From NCBI RefSeq assembly GCF_003065605.1, contig NZ_CP026952.1, positions 992,001 through 1,056,000 on the forward strand: a stretch of 64,000 bases of DNA, given 5' to 3'. The DNA is from Aeromicrobium chenweiae. Its GTDB lineage: Bacteria > Actinomycetota > Actinomycetes > Propionibacteriales > Nocardioidaceae. The translations under genes were made by a program, and so were the position numbers. Every line of letters starts with the position of its first letter. Within the stretch, counting starts at the first letter, position 1. This document shows, in pieces, positions 17,595 to 27,029 of this stretch. The notes under the pieces were generated by a model, which worked only from the letters and a program-made list of their open reading frames with translations, was not told the DNA's origin and ran no database searches.

Positions 17595-17659
17595 GGGTCC
17601 AGCCTAGGACCGAAGTGCCGTGGTTTCGCGTCGTCAGGTCCCTGCGACACAATGGGGGC

Positions 17660-17956
17660 GTGACCACCCCGAGCCCCGTCGAGATCGCCGAGCCCGACGC
17701 AGACATCGTCATCGAGCTCGAGGACCCGTGGGTCACGATCGTGTGGAACGACCCGGTCAACCTGATGTCCTACGTCGCGTACGTCTTTCGCAACTACTTC
17801 GGCTACACCGAGGAAAAGGCCCACGAGCTCATGTTGAAGGTGCACCACGACGGCAAGGCGGTCGTCTCCAGCGGCAGCCGCGAGCAGATGGAGCGGCACG
17901 TGCAGGCGATGCACGAGTACGGGCTGTGGGCCACGCTCGAGCGGCAGGACGCATGA
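17660..17956 (+). CDS. clpS: ATP-dependent Clp protease adapter ClpS
   Basis: 98 residues from GTG 17660. The core DDP-like start is [20 protein letters not shown], followed by [20 protein letters not shown] and the closing [15 protein letters not shown]. These segments form the ClpA/ClpC-binding and N-degron-binding surfaces (the ND dipeptide in WNDPVN and the hydrophobic pocket). ClpS delivers N-end-rule substrates to the Clp protease. It is divergent from pncB and upstream of the DUF2017 gene, with an unusual 106-base hairpin-rich gap between. Confidence 0.93.
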   Translation: MTTPSPVEIAEPDADIVIELEDPWVTIVWNDPVNLMSYVAYVFRNYFGYTEEKAHELMLKVHHDGKAVVSSGSREQMERHVQAMHEYGLWATLERQDA

Positions 17957-17985
17957 GGCGCCCGGCTCGCTGCGCTCCCCGGTCC

Positions 17986-18041
17986 CGCGACTGCGTCGCG
18001 GCCGGGCTGCGCCCGGAGCGCCCTGCCGAGCTTCGCTCGGC
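17986..18041. repeat. Three consecutive small hairpins with 3-base loops
   Basis: CGCGAC-TGC-GTCGCG (17986-18000), CCGGGC-TGC-GCCCGG (18002-18016) and GCCGAGC-TTC-GCTCGGC (18025-18041): arms of 6, 6 and 7 bases, all perfect, all with trinucleotide loops. They fill the gap between clpS and DUF2017. They could modulate termination or mRNA processing inside the operon; there is no evidence of mobility apart from their regularity. Confidence 0.6.
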
Positions 18042-18062
18042 CAGTGGCCGCGAGGAGCGGGC

Positions 18063-18647
18063 ATGAAGCCGTTCCGCAAGCGGCGTCGCGGCGGCATCAC
18101 GGCGACGTTCGAGATCGGTGAGGCGCACCTGCTCGCCAACCTCGCCGGCCAGGTCATCGAGCTGCTGCGCGACCGCAACGGCGTCGACGAGTCCGACGCG
18201 GACCCGCTCGCCGCGCAGCTCGGCATGGGCGGGCCCTCGCTCCCGCCGGAGGACCCGGTGCTGCAGCGGCTGCTCCCGGACGCCTACCGCGGTGACCCCG
18301 AGGACGCAGGGGAGTTCCGCCGGTTCACCGAGCGGGGTCTGACGTCGGTGAAGGTGCAGAACGCCGAGACGCTCATCGGCTCGCTCGTCGACGGCGGGCT
18401 GACGTTCGAGGAGGTCCCCGACGAGCACGGCGACCCGGTCGAGGTCGAGCTCGACCCCGACGAGGTGCAGGCCTGGCTGCGGGCGCTGACCGACGTACGC
18501 CTGGCGCTGGCCGTCCGGCTGGGCATCGAGACCGACGAGGACACGGTGCTCGTGGCCGAGTCCGAGGACGACGCCGTCGCCGCGATGTCCGACATCTTCG
18601 ACTGGCTCGGCTACGTGCAGGAGACCCTCATCGCCGCGCTCGACTGA
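18063..18647 (+). CDS. DUF2017 domain protein
   Basis: 194 residues from ATG 18063 with GAGGAGCG just upstream. Family segments: a basic start (MKPFRKRRRGGITATFE), HLLANLAGQVIELLRDR, then DPVLQRLLPDAY and FRRFTERGLTSVKVQNAETL, and the LRALTDVRLALAVRLGIE helix. DUF2017 is an actinobacterial family almost always beside clpS and the mec/cysO genes; it corresponds by position to Rv1332. Its function is unknown. Confidence 0.9.
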   Translation: MKPFRKRRRGGITATFEIGEAHLLANLAGQVIELLRDRNGVDESDADPLAAQLGMGGPSLPPEDPVLQRLLPDAYRGDPEDAGEFRRFTERGLTSVKVQNAETLIGSLVDGGLTFEEVPDEHGDPVEVELDPDEVQAWLRALTDVRLALAVRLGIETDEDTVLVAESEDDAVAAMSDIFDWLGYVQETLIAALD

Positions 18648-18711
18648 GGCGCATCGTCTCGGCGGGCGGTCGCCCTGCGCGGGCCGTGGGGGCAGTCGAT
18701 AAACTCACCCG

Positions 18712-19181
18712 GTGCTGACCATCGACCAGGCCACCCATGACGCGATCATCGCGCATGCCCGCTGCGACCACCCCGACGAGGCCTGCGGCGTCGTGGCCGG
18801 CCCGATCGGCTCCGACGTCCCGGCCCGCCTCATCCCGATGCTCAACGCCGCGATGTCGCCGACGTTCTACGAGTTCGACTCCGGCGACCTGCTGCGCCTC
18901 TACCGCGAGATGGACGACAACGACGAGGAGCCGGTCGTCATCTACCACTCGCACACCGCGACCGAGGCGTACCCGTCGCGCACCGACGTCAACCTCGCCG
19001 GGGAGCCCGGCGCCCACTACGTCCTCGTCTCGACCCGCGACGGCGCCCACGAGGGCGGACCGGTCGACTTCCGGTCGTACCGGATCGTCGACGGCGAGGT
19101 CACCGAGGAAGAAGTTCGCGTCGTCGCGGCTTATACAGATGTAGCCCCCACCGAAACGTCACAACAGAAGGCAGAGCACTG

Positions 19182-19182
<1 letters not shown>
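18712..19182 (+). CDS. mec: Mec-type JAMM metallopeptidase (CysO-cysteine hydrolase)
   Basis: 156 residues from GTG 18712. The JAMM zinc site is complete: Glu23 in PDEACGVV, His79 and His81 in YHSHT, Ser89 and Asp92 in YPSRTD. In M. tuberculosis the homologue (Rv1334) releases cysteine from the C-terminus of the sulfur carrier CysO after CysM has added it. Its stop overlaps the ATG of cysO at a shared A, and cysM follows, so the three genes form the pathway operon. Here the protease may have an extra job, because CysO carries residues beyond its Gly-Gly end. Confidence 0.92.
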
Positions 19183-20427
<1,245 letters not shown>

Positions 20428-20446
20428 CGCGTTCTGGGCGTATCGC

Positions 20447-21469
20447 TCAGGCGTCGACCCGCTCGTGCCGGCCCGGACGGCTCCGGACGACCAGCAGCGC
20501 GAGACCGACCAGGAGCCACGCGAGGAGCACCAGCACTGGTCCGCGCACACCGGAGCTGTCGAAGTAGACGATCCCGCGGATCGCGCTGGTGCCGGCACCC
20601 GGGGGCAGCCACGGACCGATCGCCCTGAAGAACGGGGGCAGCAGGTCGCTCGGGAATGCCCCACCGGCGCTCGGGTTGCCGAGAACCACGAACAGGACGA
20701 TCGCCACCCCGATGCCGATCACCCCGAGCCACGCCTCGCACGCGAGCGTGAACACGCTGACCGCGAGCACCAGAAGGGTGCCGAACGCCGCCAGCGACCA
20801 GTAGCCGTGGTCGAGCGCGTCGAGCCAGGGCCCGACGATCCAGGCGCCCCCGAGCCCCGACAGCACCGAGTAGACCACGATGCTCGCCAGCCGGAGGGCC
20901 AGGCGGCGAAGGCTCGACACCCGCTCGCCGCCGGTGATGCCGATGAGCGACGCCACCAGGTAGCCACCGACGACCCACCCGACCGCGAGGTAGAACGGAC
21001 TGAGGCCGTGGGCGTCGCCGCTGTTCGCCGGGATCACGTCGGACGTCTTGAGCGGCCGCTGCTGCTGGGCGGCCACCTTCTTGACCACGGTCTCGATCGC
21101 CTCGGACTCGGCTGAGCCATCAGCGCTCGCGACGAGCAGCTGGTCGTCCTGCTGGCCCAGGACCAGGACGCCGCCGACCGTCCGGTCCCGCAGCTTGTCG
21201 CGGCCGGCCGCCTCGTCCTTCGCGACGGTCGCCTTGAGCGGCTTGCCGTCCAGCCCGTTGAGGGTGCGGGTTATCTCGCGGGCGAGCTCGCTCGGTGCGC
21301 CGGGCGGGGGGACGACCACGACGGGGACCTCGTGGGGCTTCGGCGAGTGGAACGCACCGACGTAGCTCGCGGTGAACCCCAGCTGGATCAGCAGGACGCC
21401 GACCAGCAGGACGACGGGATTGAGCGGGCGGCGCGACGTCGAGGACGAGGTGGTGGCGGACTCGGACAC
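20447..21469 (-). CDS. DUF3533/YhgE-Pip-like integral membrane protein
   Basis: 340 residues from GTG. One membrane helix near the N-terminus (about 15-37) is followed by an extracytoplasmic domain of about 130 residues (VPVVVVPPPGAP, TVGGVLVLGQQDDQLLVASADG). About five further helices lie between 165 and 330 (FYLAVGWVVGGYLVASLIG, VFTLACEAWLGVIGIGVAIV and a final VLVLLAWLLVGLALLVV). This is the layout of ABC-2-like YhgE/Pip/DUF3533 proteins, some of which are linked to export or phage receptors; the role here is unknown. It interrupts the otherwise conserved cysM-murI order. Confidence 0.75.
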   Translation of the reverse strand: MSESATTSSSTSRRPLNPVVLLVGVLLIQLGFTASYVGAFHSPKPHEVPVVVVPPPGAPSELAREITRTLNGLDGKPLKATVAKDEAAGRDKLRDRTVGGVLVLGQQDDQLLVASADGSAESEAIETVVKKVAAQQQRPLKTSDVIPANSGDAHGLSPFYLAVGWVVGGYLVASLIGITGGERVSSLRRLALRLASIVVYSVLSGLGGAWIVGPWLDALDHGYWSLAAFGTLLVLAVSVFTLACEAWLGVIGIGVAIVLFVVLGNPSAGGAFPSDLLPPFFRAIGPWLPPGAGTSAIRGIVYFDSSGVRGPVLVLLAWLLVGLALLVVRSRPGRHERVDA

Positions 21470-21578
21470 AGGCGATCCTCCGTTGGGGCCCTAGGTGCCT
21501 GGCACGTTACCGACCGATCGGCGGTTCCACCCGGGACCAAGGTCGGGACAGCGACGGGGCGTCTCCGTCGTCGTCCCC

Positions 21579-21612
21579 GGCGGGCGCGGTGCATCTGCCA
21601 CCGTCTGAGCGC
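21579..21612. repeat. Half copy of dispersed palindromic repeat
   Basis: This 34-base stretch matches the left half of the adjacent full repeat (21622-21689), with GGGCGCGGTG, ATCTGCCACCGT and TGAGCGC in the same order. The right half is missing, so it looks like a tandem partial duplication. Confidence 0.6.
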
Positions 21613-21621
21613 AGGTCCGGC

Positions 21622-21689
21622 GGGCGCGGTGGATCTGCCACCGTATGAGCGCGATTTCGGGCCTATTCGGTGGCAGAAGCACCGCGCCC
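21622..21689. repeat. Dispersed palindromic repeat, copy A
   Basis: 22-base arms at 21622-21643 and 21668-21689 pair with two mismatches: outer GGGCGCGGTG with CACCGCGCCC and inner TCTGCCACCG with CGGTGGCAGA, around a 24-base centre (ATGAGCGCGATTTCGGGC). The same plan recurs at 46847-46910 and 59126-59189. It lies between the divergent membrane-protein and PRPP-synthetase genes. No coding potential is convincing. Confidence 0.7.
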
Positions 21690-21723
21690 CCGGGAAACGG
21701 CCGCCTCGGCTACCCTCGTGCAG

Positions 21724-22701
21724 GTGAGCCAGATCGTGGTGTTCTCCGGAAGTGCCCACCGCCCCCTCGCCGAGAAGATCTGTTCCGAGCTCGGACAGCC
21801 GTTGTCGCCGTCCCAGACCGTGCGGTTCAGCAACGACTGCCTGCAGGTGCAGCTCCTGGCCAACTGCCGCCGCAGGGACGTCTACATCATCCAGCCGTTG
21901 GTCCCGCCGACCCAGGACCACCTGATGGAGCTGCTGTTGATGATCGACGCGGCCCGCGGGGCGAGCGCCGACTCCGTCACGGCCGTCATCCCGCACTACG
22001 CGTACGCCCGCTCGGACAAGAAGGACGCGTCGCGCATCTCGATCGGCGGCCGGCTCGTGGCCGACATGCTGACCACGGCGGGCGCCGACCGGGTGGTGAC
22101 CATGACGTTGCACGCCCCGCAGGTGCACGGCTTCTTCAGCGTCCCGGTCGACCACCTGACCGCGATCGGCGAGCTCGCCGACCACTACCGCAGCCGCGAC
22201 CTCACCGACACGGTCGTCGTCTCGCCCGACCTCGGCAACGCCAAGACCGCCTCGCTGTTCGCCCGGCTGCTCGGCATCCCCGTCGCCGCGGGCAGCAAGC
22301 AGCGCCAGGCGGACGACAAGGTCGTCATCGACGCGATCGTGGGTGACGTCGCCGGCAAGAAGGCGATCGTCCTCGACGACGAGATCGCGACCGGGGGATC
22401 GATCATCGAGCTCATGAACAAGCTCGAGGAGGAGGGCTGCACGGAGGCGTCCGTCGCGTGCACCCACGGCCTGTTCACCGGCAAGGCCGTCGAGCGGTTG
22501 CGCGACCATCCCTCGATCACCGAGGTCGTCACGACCGACACCGTCCCGGCCCCCTCGGACTGGCCGGACCTGCAGGTGCGATCCGTCGCCGGGCTGTTCG
22601 CGGAGGCGATCGCGCGGATCCACGCGGGCGAGTCCGTCTCGTCGCTGTTCGACGGGGTCGACCCCGCGCACGCCCCACCTCAGCCGAAGCTCCCGCTCTA
22701 G
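21724..22701 (+). CDS. Ribose-phosphate diphosphokinase, divergent second type
   Basis: 325 residues from GTG 21724. Typical PRPP synthetase segments are present: VVFSGSAHRPLAEKICSELG, FSNDCLQVQL, LMELLLMIDAARGASADSVT, IPHYAYARSDKKDASRISI, TLHAPQVHGFF, and the PRPP loop VLDDEIATGGSI (canonical bacterial enzymes have VDDMIDTGGT). The catalytic basic loop is represented by GSKQRQADDKV. It makes PRPP from ribose 5-phosphate and ATP. The differences from the standard Prs suggest a second isoform; the canonical copy is expected elsewhere in the genome. It sits just upstream of murI. Confidence 0.82.
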   Translation: MSQIVVFSGSAHRPLAEKICSELGQPLSPSQTVRFSNDCLQVQLLANCRRRDVYIIQPLVPPTQDHLMELLLMIDAARGASADSVTAVIPHYAYARSDKKDASRISIGGRLVADMLTTAGADRVVTMTLHAPQVHGFFSVPVDHLTAIGELADHYRSRDLTDTVVVSPDLGNAKTASLFARLLGIPVAAGSKQRQADDKVVIDAIVGDVAGKKAIVLDDEIATGGSIIELMNKLEEEGCTEASVACTHGLFTGKAVERLRDHPSITEVVTTDTVPAPSDWPDLQVRSVAGLFAEAIARIHAGESVSSLFDGVDPAHAPPQPKLPL

Positions 22702-22788
22702 CCGCGAGGGCGTACGGCAGTGGAACGCGGGTCACATGTGATCTCGGGCCCGTTCACTTTGCCGACACCCACCACGGCCGTACGCTTC

Positions 22789-23604
22789 ATGGTTGTGAGC
22801 GACGCACCGATAGGCATCTTCGACTCAGGCTTCGGAGGCCTCACGGTGGCCCGCGCCGTGCTCGACCAGCTGCCGCACGAGCCGGTCCTCTACCTCGGCG
22901 ACACCGCCCGCCAGCCCTACGGCCCCAAGCCGATCTCCGAGGTCCGCGAGTACGCCCTCGAGTGCCTCGACCACCTCGTCGCCCAGGGCGTCAAGGCCCT
23001 CGTCATCGCGTGCAACTCCGCGAGCGCCGCGGTGCTGCGTGACGCCCGCGAGCGGTACGACGTGCCGGTCGTCGAGGTCATCGTCCCGGCCACCCGGCGC
23101 GCGGTCAGCGCCACCCGCAACGGCATCGTCGGCGTCATCTGCACCCAGGCCACCGCGACCTCGCAGGCGTACGACGACGCGTTCGCGGCGAACCCCGGCA
23201 TCACCCTCCACACGCAGGCCTGCCCCCGTTTCGTCGAGCTGGTGGAGCAGGGGGTGACGAGCGGGCCCGAGCTGCTCGCGGTCGCGCAGGACTACCTGCA
23301 GCCGCTGATCGACCTCGACGTCGACACCCTGGTTCTCGGTTGCACCCACTACCCGCTGCTGACCGGCGTACTGTCCTACGTCATGGGTGATGGGGTCACG
23401 CTCGTCTCGAGCGCGGAGGAGACGGCCAAGGACGTCTACGCGCTGCTCGTGCGCGAAGGCCTCGAGCGCGACCCCGCGCTGCCCGCGCCCACCCACGGCT
23501 TCGTGACCACCGGCCGGCCCGAGGATTTCGCCGTGCTCGCGCGGCGCTTCCTCGGTCCCGAGATCGAGTCCGCGACCCAGCTCTCGTGGGTCGGTGCGGC
23601 ATGA
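22789..23604 (+). CDS. murI: Glutamate racemase
   Basis: 271 residues from ATG 22789 (a GTG two codons later is an alternative start). Signature segments are [45 protein letters not shown] with the first catalytic Cys, and [10 protein letters not shown] with the second. It makes D-glutamate for peptidoglycan. The 3' end overlaps the next gene as ATGA. murI-Rv1339-rph-rdgB order is conserved with M. tuberculosis Rv1338-Rv1341. Confidence 0.94.
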   Translation: MVVSDAPIGIFDSGFGGLTVARAVLDQLPHEPVLYLGDTARQPYGPKPISEVREYALECLDHLVAQGVKALVIACNSASAAVLRDARERYDVPVVEVIVPATRRAVSATRNGIVGVICTQATATSQAYDDAFAANPGITLHTQACPRFVELVEQGVTSGPELLAVAQDYLQPLIDLDVDTLVLGCTHYPLLTGVLSYVMGDGVTLVSSAEETAKDVYALLVREGLERDPALPAPTHGFVTTGRPEDFAVLARRFLGPEIESATQLSWVGAA

Positions 23605-24362
23605 AGCTGACGGTCATCGGCTGCGCCGGGTCCTTCGCCGGCCCCGAGTCGCCCGCGAGCTGCTACCTCCTCGAGGCACCGTTCGAGGGCCGCACGTACC
23701 GGCTCCTGGTCGACCTCGGCAGCGGGGCGTTCGGACCGCTGCAGCGTTACAGCACGATCCGGGACATCGACGCGATCGCCCTGTCCCACCTGCATGCCGA
23801 CCACTGCTTCGACATGTCCGGCTTCTACGTCGTCAGCCGCTACCACCCCGAGGGCGCGTTCGCGCAGATCCCGGTGCACGCTCCCGAGGGAGCCGACGAG
23901 TTCCTCGTCTCGGCGTACGGCGTCGAGGAGAACACCGGTATGCGCGAGCAGTTCGCGTTCAGCCCGTGGGAGGACGGCGGAACGGTGCAGCTCGGACCGT
24001 TCACGGTCACGTCCGCCCGCGTCAACCACCCGGTGCCGGCCTTCGCCTTCCGGATCTCGACCGACACCCGCTCGCTCGCGTACTCGGGTGACACCGGCCC
24101 CACCGACGCGCTGATCGACCTGGTCGACGGCGTGGACGTGTTCCTGTGCGAGGCGTCGTTCGTGGAGTCCGGGACGAACCCGCCCAACCTGCACCTGACC
24201 GGTGCGGAGGCCGGGCGGTACGCGACGGACGGCAAGGTCGGCCGGCTCCTCGTCACCCACATCCCCACCTGGACCGACCGGGCCGAGGTGGAGTCGGACG
24301 TCAAGACCACGTGGGACGGCCGCTACGAGCTCGTGACCGCCGGCGCCACCTACGAGCTCTGA
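23601..24362 (+). CDS. MBL-fold metallo-hydrolase, Rv1339-like
   Basis: 253 residues from ATG 23601, overlapping the murI stop. The metal motif HLHADH lies at 63-68 ([12 protein letters not shown]), further ligands are expected at His in NHPVPAF, Asp in YSGDTGP and the His of LVTHIPTW. The start [21 protein letters not shown] is typical of this group. The M. tuberculosis gene at the same position, Rv1339, has been reported as an atypical cyclic-AMP phosphodiesterase, so a nucleotide-related role is possible here. Inferred from position and family. Confidence 0.88.
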   Translation: MKLTVIGCAGSFAGPESPASCYLLEAPFEGRTYRLLVDLGSGAFGPLQRYSTIRDIDAIALSHLHADHCFDMSGFYVVSRYHPEGAFAQIPVHAPEGADEFLVSAYGVEENTGMREQFAFSPWEDGGTVQLGPFTVTSARVNHPVPAFAFRISTDTRSLAYSGDTGPTDALIDLVDGVDVFLCEASFVESGTNPPNLHLTGAEAGRYATDGKVGRLLVTHIPTWTDRAEVESDVKTTWDGRYELVTAGATYEL

Positions 24363-24404
24363 CCGTCCCCGGCAGCGGTGCACGGCCCCGATAGGCTCGA
24401 GGTC

Positions 24405-25124
24405 ATGACCCGCGAAGATGGCCGCCAGGCCGATCAGCTCCGTCCCGTGACCATCACCCGCAACTGGCTCGACCACGCGCAGGGCTCGTGCCTCATCGAG
24501 TTCGGCAAGACCAAGGTGCTGTGCGCCGCGAGCGCGAGCGAGGGCGTCCCGCGCTGGCGCAAGGGCTCGGGGCTCGGCTGGGTCACCGCGGAGTACGCGA
24601 TGCTGCCGCAGGCCACGCACGACCGCTCGGCGCGCGAGTCGGTCAAGGGCCGCATCGGCGGACGCACGCACGAGATCTCCCGCCTCGTGGGGCGGTCGCT
24701 GCGGATGGCGATCGACTACAAGGCGCTGGGCGAGAACACCATCACGATCGACTGCGACGTGCTGCAGGCCGACGGCGGCACCCGCACCGCCGCGATCACC
24801 GGTGCGTACATCGCGCTGGCCGACGCCGTCGAGCACCTGCGTCGCCAGGGAGCACTCGTGGGTGAGCCGCTCGTGGAGTCCGTCGCCGCCATCAGCGTCG
24901 GCATCATCGACGGCGTCCCGCTGCTCGACCTGCCGTACGTCGAGGACGTCCGCGCCGAGACCGACATGAACGTCGTGATGACCGGCTCGGGCAAGTTCGT
25001 CGAGGTGCAGGGCACGGCCGAGGGCGCCCCGTTCGACAAGGCCGAGCTCGACGCGCTGCTCGAGCTCGCCGCCGCCGGCTGCGCGGACCTGACCCGCCTG
25101 CAGAACGAGGCCCTCGGACGATGA
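24405..25124 (+). CDS. rph: Ribonuclease PH
   Basis: 239 residues from ATG 24405. The family hallmarks are [70 protein letters not shown] and the phosphate-binding [10 protein letters not shown]. RNase PH trims tRNA 3' ends phosphorolytically. Its stop overlaps the rdgB start as ATGA, giving a coupled rph-rdgB pair. Confidence 0.95.
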   Translation: MTREDGRQADQLRPVTITRNWLDHAQGSCLIEFGKTKVLCAASASEGVPRWRKGSGLGWVTAEYAMLPQATHDRSARESVKGRIGGRTHEISRLVGRSLRMAIDYKALGENTITIDCDVLQADGGTRTAAITGAYIALADAVEHLRRQGALVGEPLVESVAAISVGIIDGVPLLDLPYVEDVRAETDMNVVMTGSGKFVEVQGTAEGAPFDKAELDALLELAAAGCADLTRLQNEALGR

Positions 25125-25735
25125 GCAGGGTCGTCCTGGCGTCCAACAACGCCAAGAAGCTGGCCGAGCTGCGTCGCATCCTCGAGCCGCTCGTCCCGGG
25201 CATCGAGGTGCTGGGCCTGGCCGACTTCCCGGCGTACGACGAGCCGGCCGAGACCGAGCCGACCTTCGAGGGCAACGCCCTCATCAAGGCGCGGGCCGCG
25301 CTCCAGGCCACCGGCCTGCCGTCGCTCGCCGACGACTCGGGGCTGTGCGTCGACGCCCTCAACGGCATGCCCGGGGTGCTGTCCGCCCGCTGGTCCGGCG
25401 TGCCCAAGAGCGAGGGCGGCGACGCCGCCAACAACCGGCTGCTGCTGAGCCAGCTGTCCGACGTGCCGCCGGAGCGGCGCACGGCCCAGTTCCGGTGCGC
25501 GATGGCCCTGTGCACCCCTGACGGGCGCGAGCTCGTCGAGCACGGCGAGATGGCCGGGCGGATCCTCGCGGCCGAGCACGGCGGGGGCGGCTTCGGCTAC
25601 GACCCGCTGTTCGCCGCCGACGGCTACGACGTCTCGACGGCCGAGCTCGAGCCGGCCGAGAAGGACCGCATCAGCCACCGCGGCAAGGCGCTGGCGGCGA
25701 TCGCACCGGCCGTGGTGGCCGCCCTCACGGCCTGA
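25121..25735 (+). CDS. rdgB: dITP/XTP pyrophosphatase (Ham1/RdgB)
   Basis: 204 residues from ATG 25121. [51 protein letters not shown] and GFGYDPLF are the expected substrate and metal motifs. It removes inosine and xanthosine triphosphates from the nucleotide pool. Last gene of the murI-rph-rdgB run; the convergent SGNH gene ends 3 bases after its stop. Confidence 0.95.
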   Translation: MSRVVLASNNAKKLAELRRILEPLVPGIEVLGLADFPAYDEPAETEPTFEGNALIKARAALQATGLPSLADDSGLCVDALNGMPGVLSARWSGVPKSEGGDAANNRLLLSQLSDVPPERRTAQFRCAMALCTPDGRELVEHGEMAGRILAAEHGGGGFGYDPLFAADGYDVSTAELEPAEKDRISHRGKALAAIAPAVVAALTA

Positions 25736-25738
25736 GGG

Positions 25739-26437
25739 TCACTCCAGCGCCCGGATGACCCGTCGGGCGATCGCGGCGCTGCCGTGGCGGTTGGGGTGCA
25801 CGCCGTCGACCACGCGCGCTGCGGTCAGGGCGCCGGCGGTGCTGATGAACTGGAAGCCGTGGGACTCGGCCTGGGCTCGCACGATGCGGGTGATCCGCAC
25901 ACCGGTCGTCGGGTCGAGCGGACCCCACGGCGGGCCGAGCACGATGACCCGTGTCGTGGCCGGCACGAACGTCTGCAACGTGTCGAGGTAGGTGTCGACG
26001 GCGTGGTGGATCTCGGCGTCGGTCGAGGGGACGAACATGCCGTCGACGCAGCGGGCCCAGTCGTTGCGACCGCCCTCGACGAACAGGATCGACGGCGCCG
26101 GGCCGGAGTAGACCTGCGTGCGGTCGATGAAGCGGTTGCCCTCGCACCGGTGCCCGGGACGCAGGTAGCCCGAGCCGGATTGCGCGTACGTCCGGACCTG
26201 CGCGCCGAAGCGGTGACCGACGATGCTCCACCAGCCCTGGTCGTCGTCGCCGGGGGAGTCGTTGTAGCGCGCGGTGATCGAGTCGCCCACGACCACGATC
26301 CCCTGGGGTGCGAGCGCCGAGACCTCGTGGGTCTGGCCGCCCTGGGCGCCCTGCCAGGCCACGAACGGCCCCAGGACCAGGGCGAGCACGAAGGCGATGG
26401 CGACCGGCCGGCGTGCGGCGGTCCTGGTGACGGTCAT
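25739..26437 (-). CDS. SGNH/GDSL hydrolase with N-terminal signal or anchor
   Basis: 232 residues from ATG 26437. A hydrophobic segment at about 10-29 is a signal peptide or anchor. Block I GDSITAR has Ser53, block III GGRNDW has Asn126 and block V DGVHPN has Asp211 and His214, completing the SGNH catalytic set. Substrates of such extracytoplasmic enzymes are often acyl or acetyl groups on cell-surface polymers or lipids; not determined here. A 21-codon open frame overlaps the start as ATGA (see rejected items). Confidence 0.87.
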   Translation of the reverse strand: MTVTRTAARRPVAIAFVLALVLGPFVAWQGAQGGQTHEVSALAPQGIVVVGDSITARYNDSPGDDDQGWWSIVGHRFGAQVRTYAQSGSGYLRPGHRCEGNRFIDRTQVYSGPAPSILFVEGGRNDWARCVDGMFVPSTDAEIHHAVDTYLDTLQTFVPATTRVIVLGPPWGPLDPTTGVRITRIVRAQAESHGFQFISTAGALTAARVVDGVHPNRHGSAAIARRVIRALE

Positions 26438-26564
26438 GATGTGCTTTCTGTTTCCCGAGAGACCGTAACTGTACGTCCGCTCGCGGCCTGGACCTGCATG
26501 GTTGCGCCGATCCGGGCCGAAAGTGGTCGAAGATTATCCGAAAGGACCAGTCCCAACCCGCGCC

Positions 26565-27029
26565 TCACTCCGGCAGCCGGAAACCCTGCTGCCGCCAGGC
26601 CTCGAACACCGCGACCGACGCGGTGTTGGCCAGGTTCATCGAGCGACGCCCGGGGAGCATCGGGAGCCGGACGCGCGCCTCGACGCGCGGGTCGTCCAGG
26701 ACCTCCGGCGGCAGGCCGGTCGGCTCGGGACCGAACAGCAGGACGTCCCCCGGCTCGTACGCGACGTCGGTGTAGACCTGCTCCCCGCGCGCGGTGAAGG
26801 CGAAGACTCGTCCGGGGGCCAGCGCCTCGAGCGCGGCGTCGAGGTTCGGGTGGACCGTCATGACGGCGAGGTCGTGGTAGTCCAGCCCCGCCCGCCGCAG
26901 CTTGGACTCCTCGAGGTCGAAGCCGAGCGGCTCGACGAGGTGCAGCTCGGCCCCCGTCACGGCGGCAAGTCGGATCGCGGCGCCGGTGTTGCCGGCGATG
27001 CGAGGTTCGAAGAACAGGATGCGGAACAT
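26565..27029 (-). CDS. trmL: tRNA (cytidine/uridine-34-2'-O)-methyltransferase
   Basis: 154 residues, the usual length for TrmL. SPOUT-fold signatures: FFEPRIAGNTGAAIRLAA at the start, LHLVEPLGFD, LLFGPEPTGLP, and the knot motif LPMLPGRRSMNLANTASVAV near the end, which binds S-adenosylmethionine. It methylates the wobble nucleotide of some leucine tRNAs in characterised bacteria. Its start overlaps the stop of the BenE gene by one base, so the two are co-transcribed. Confidence 0.92.
   Translation of the reverse strand: MFRILFFEPRIAGNTGAAIRLAAVTGAELHLVEPLGFDLEESKLRRAGLDYHDLAVMTVHPNLDAALEALAPGRVFAFTARGEQVYTDVAYEPGDVLLFGPEPTGLPPEVLDDPRVEARVRLPMLPGRRSMNLANTASVAVFEAWRQQGFRLPE

Noticed and set aside
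22732-22741. TCACATGTGA palindrome upstream of murI as a CRP-like site
   Set aside because: The CRP pattern is TGTGA-N6-TCACA; this is the reverse order without spacer, and ten-base dyads occur by chance at this scale.
26434-26499. 21-codon open frame whose stop overlaps the SGNH-hydrolase start (ATGA, minus strand)
   Set aside because: No Shine-Dalgarno sequence precedes its ATG and the peptide has no recognisable feature, so coupling is possible but not supported.
26438-26564. ParB site or promoter in the gap between SGNH and trmL genes
   Set aside because: The GTTTCCCGAGAG sequence lacks the parS dyad (GTTTCACGTGAAAC), and no clear promoter pair was found.
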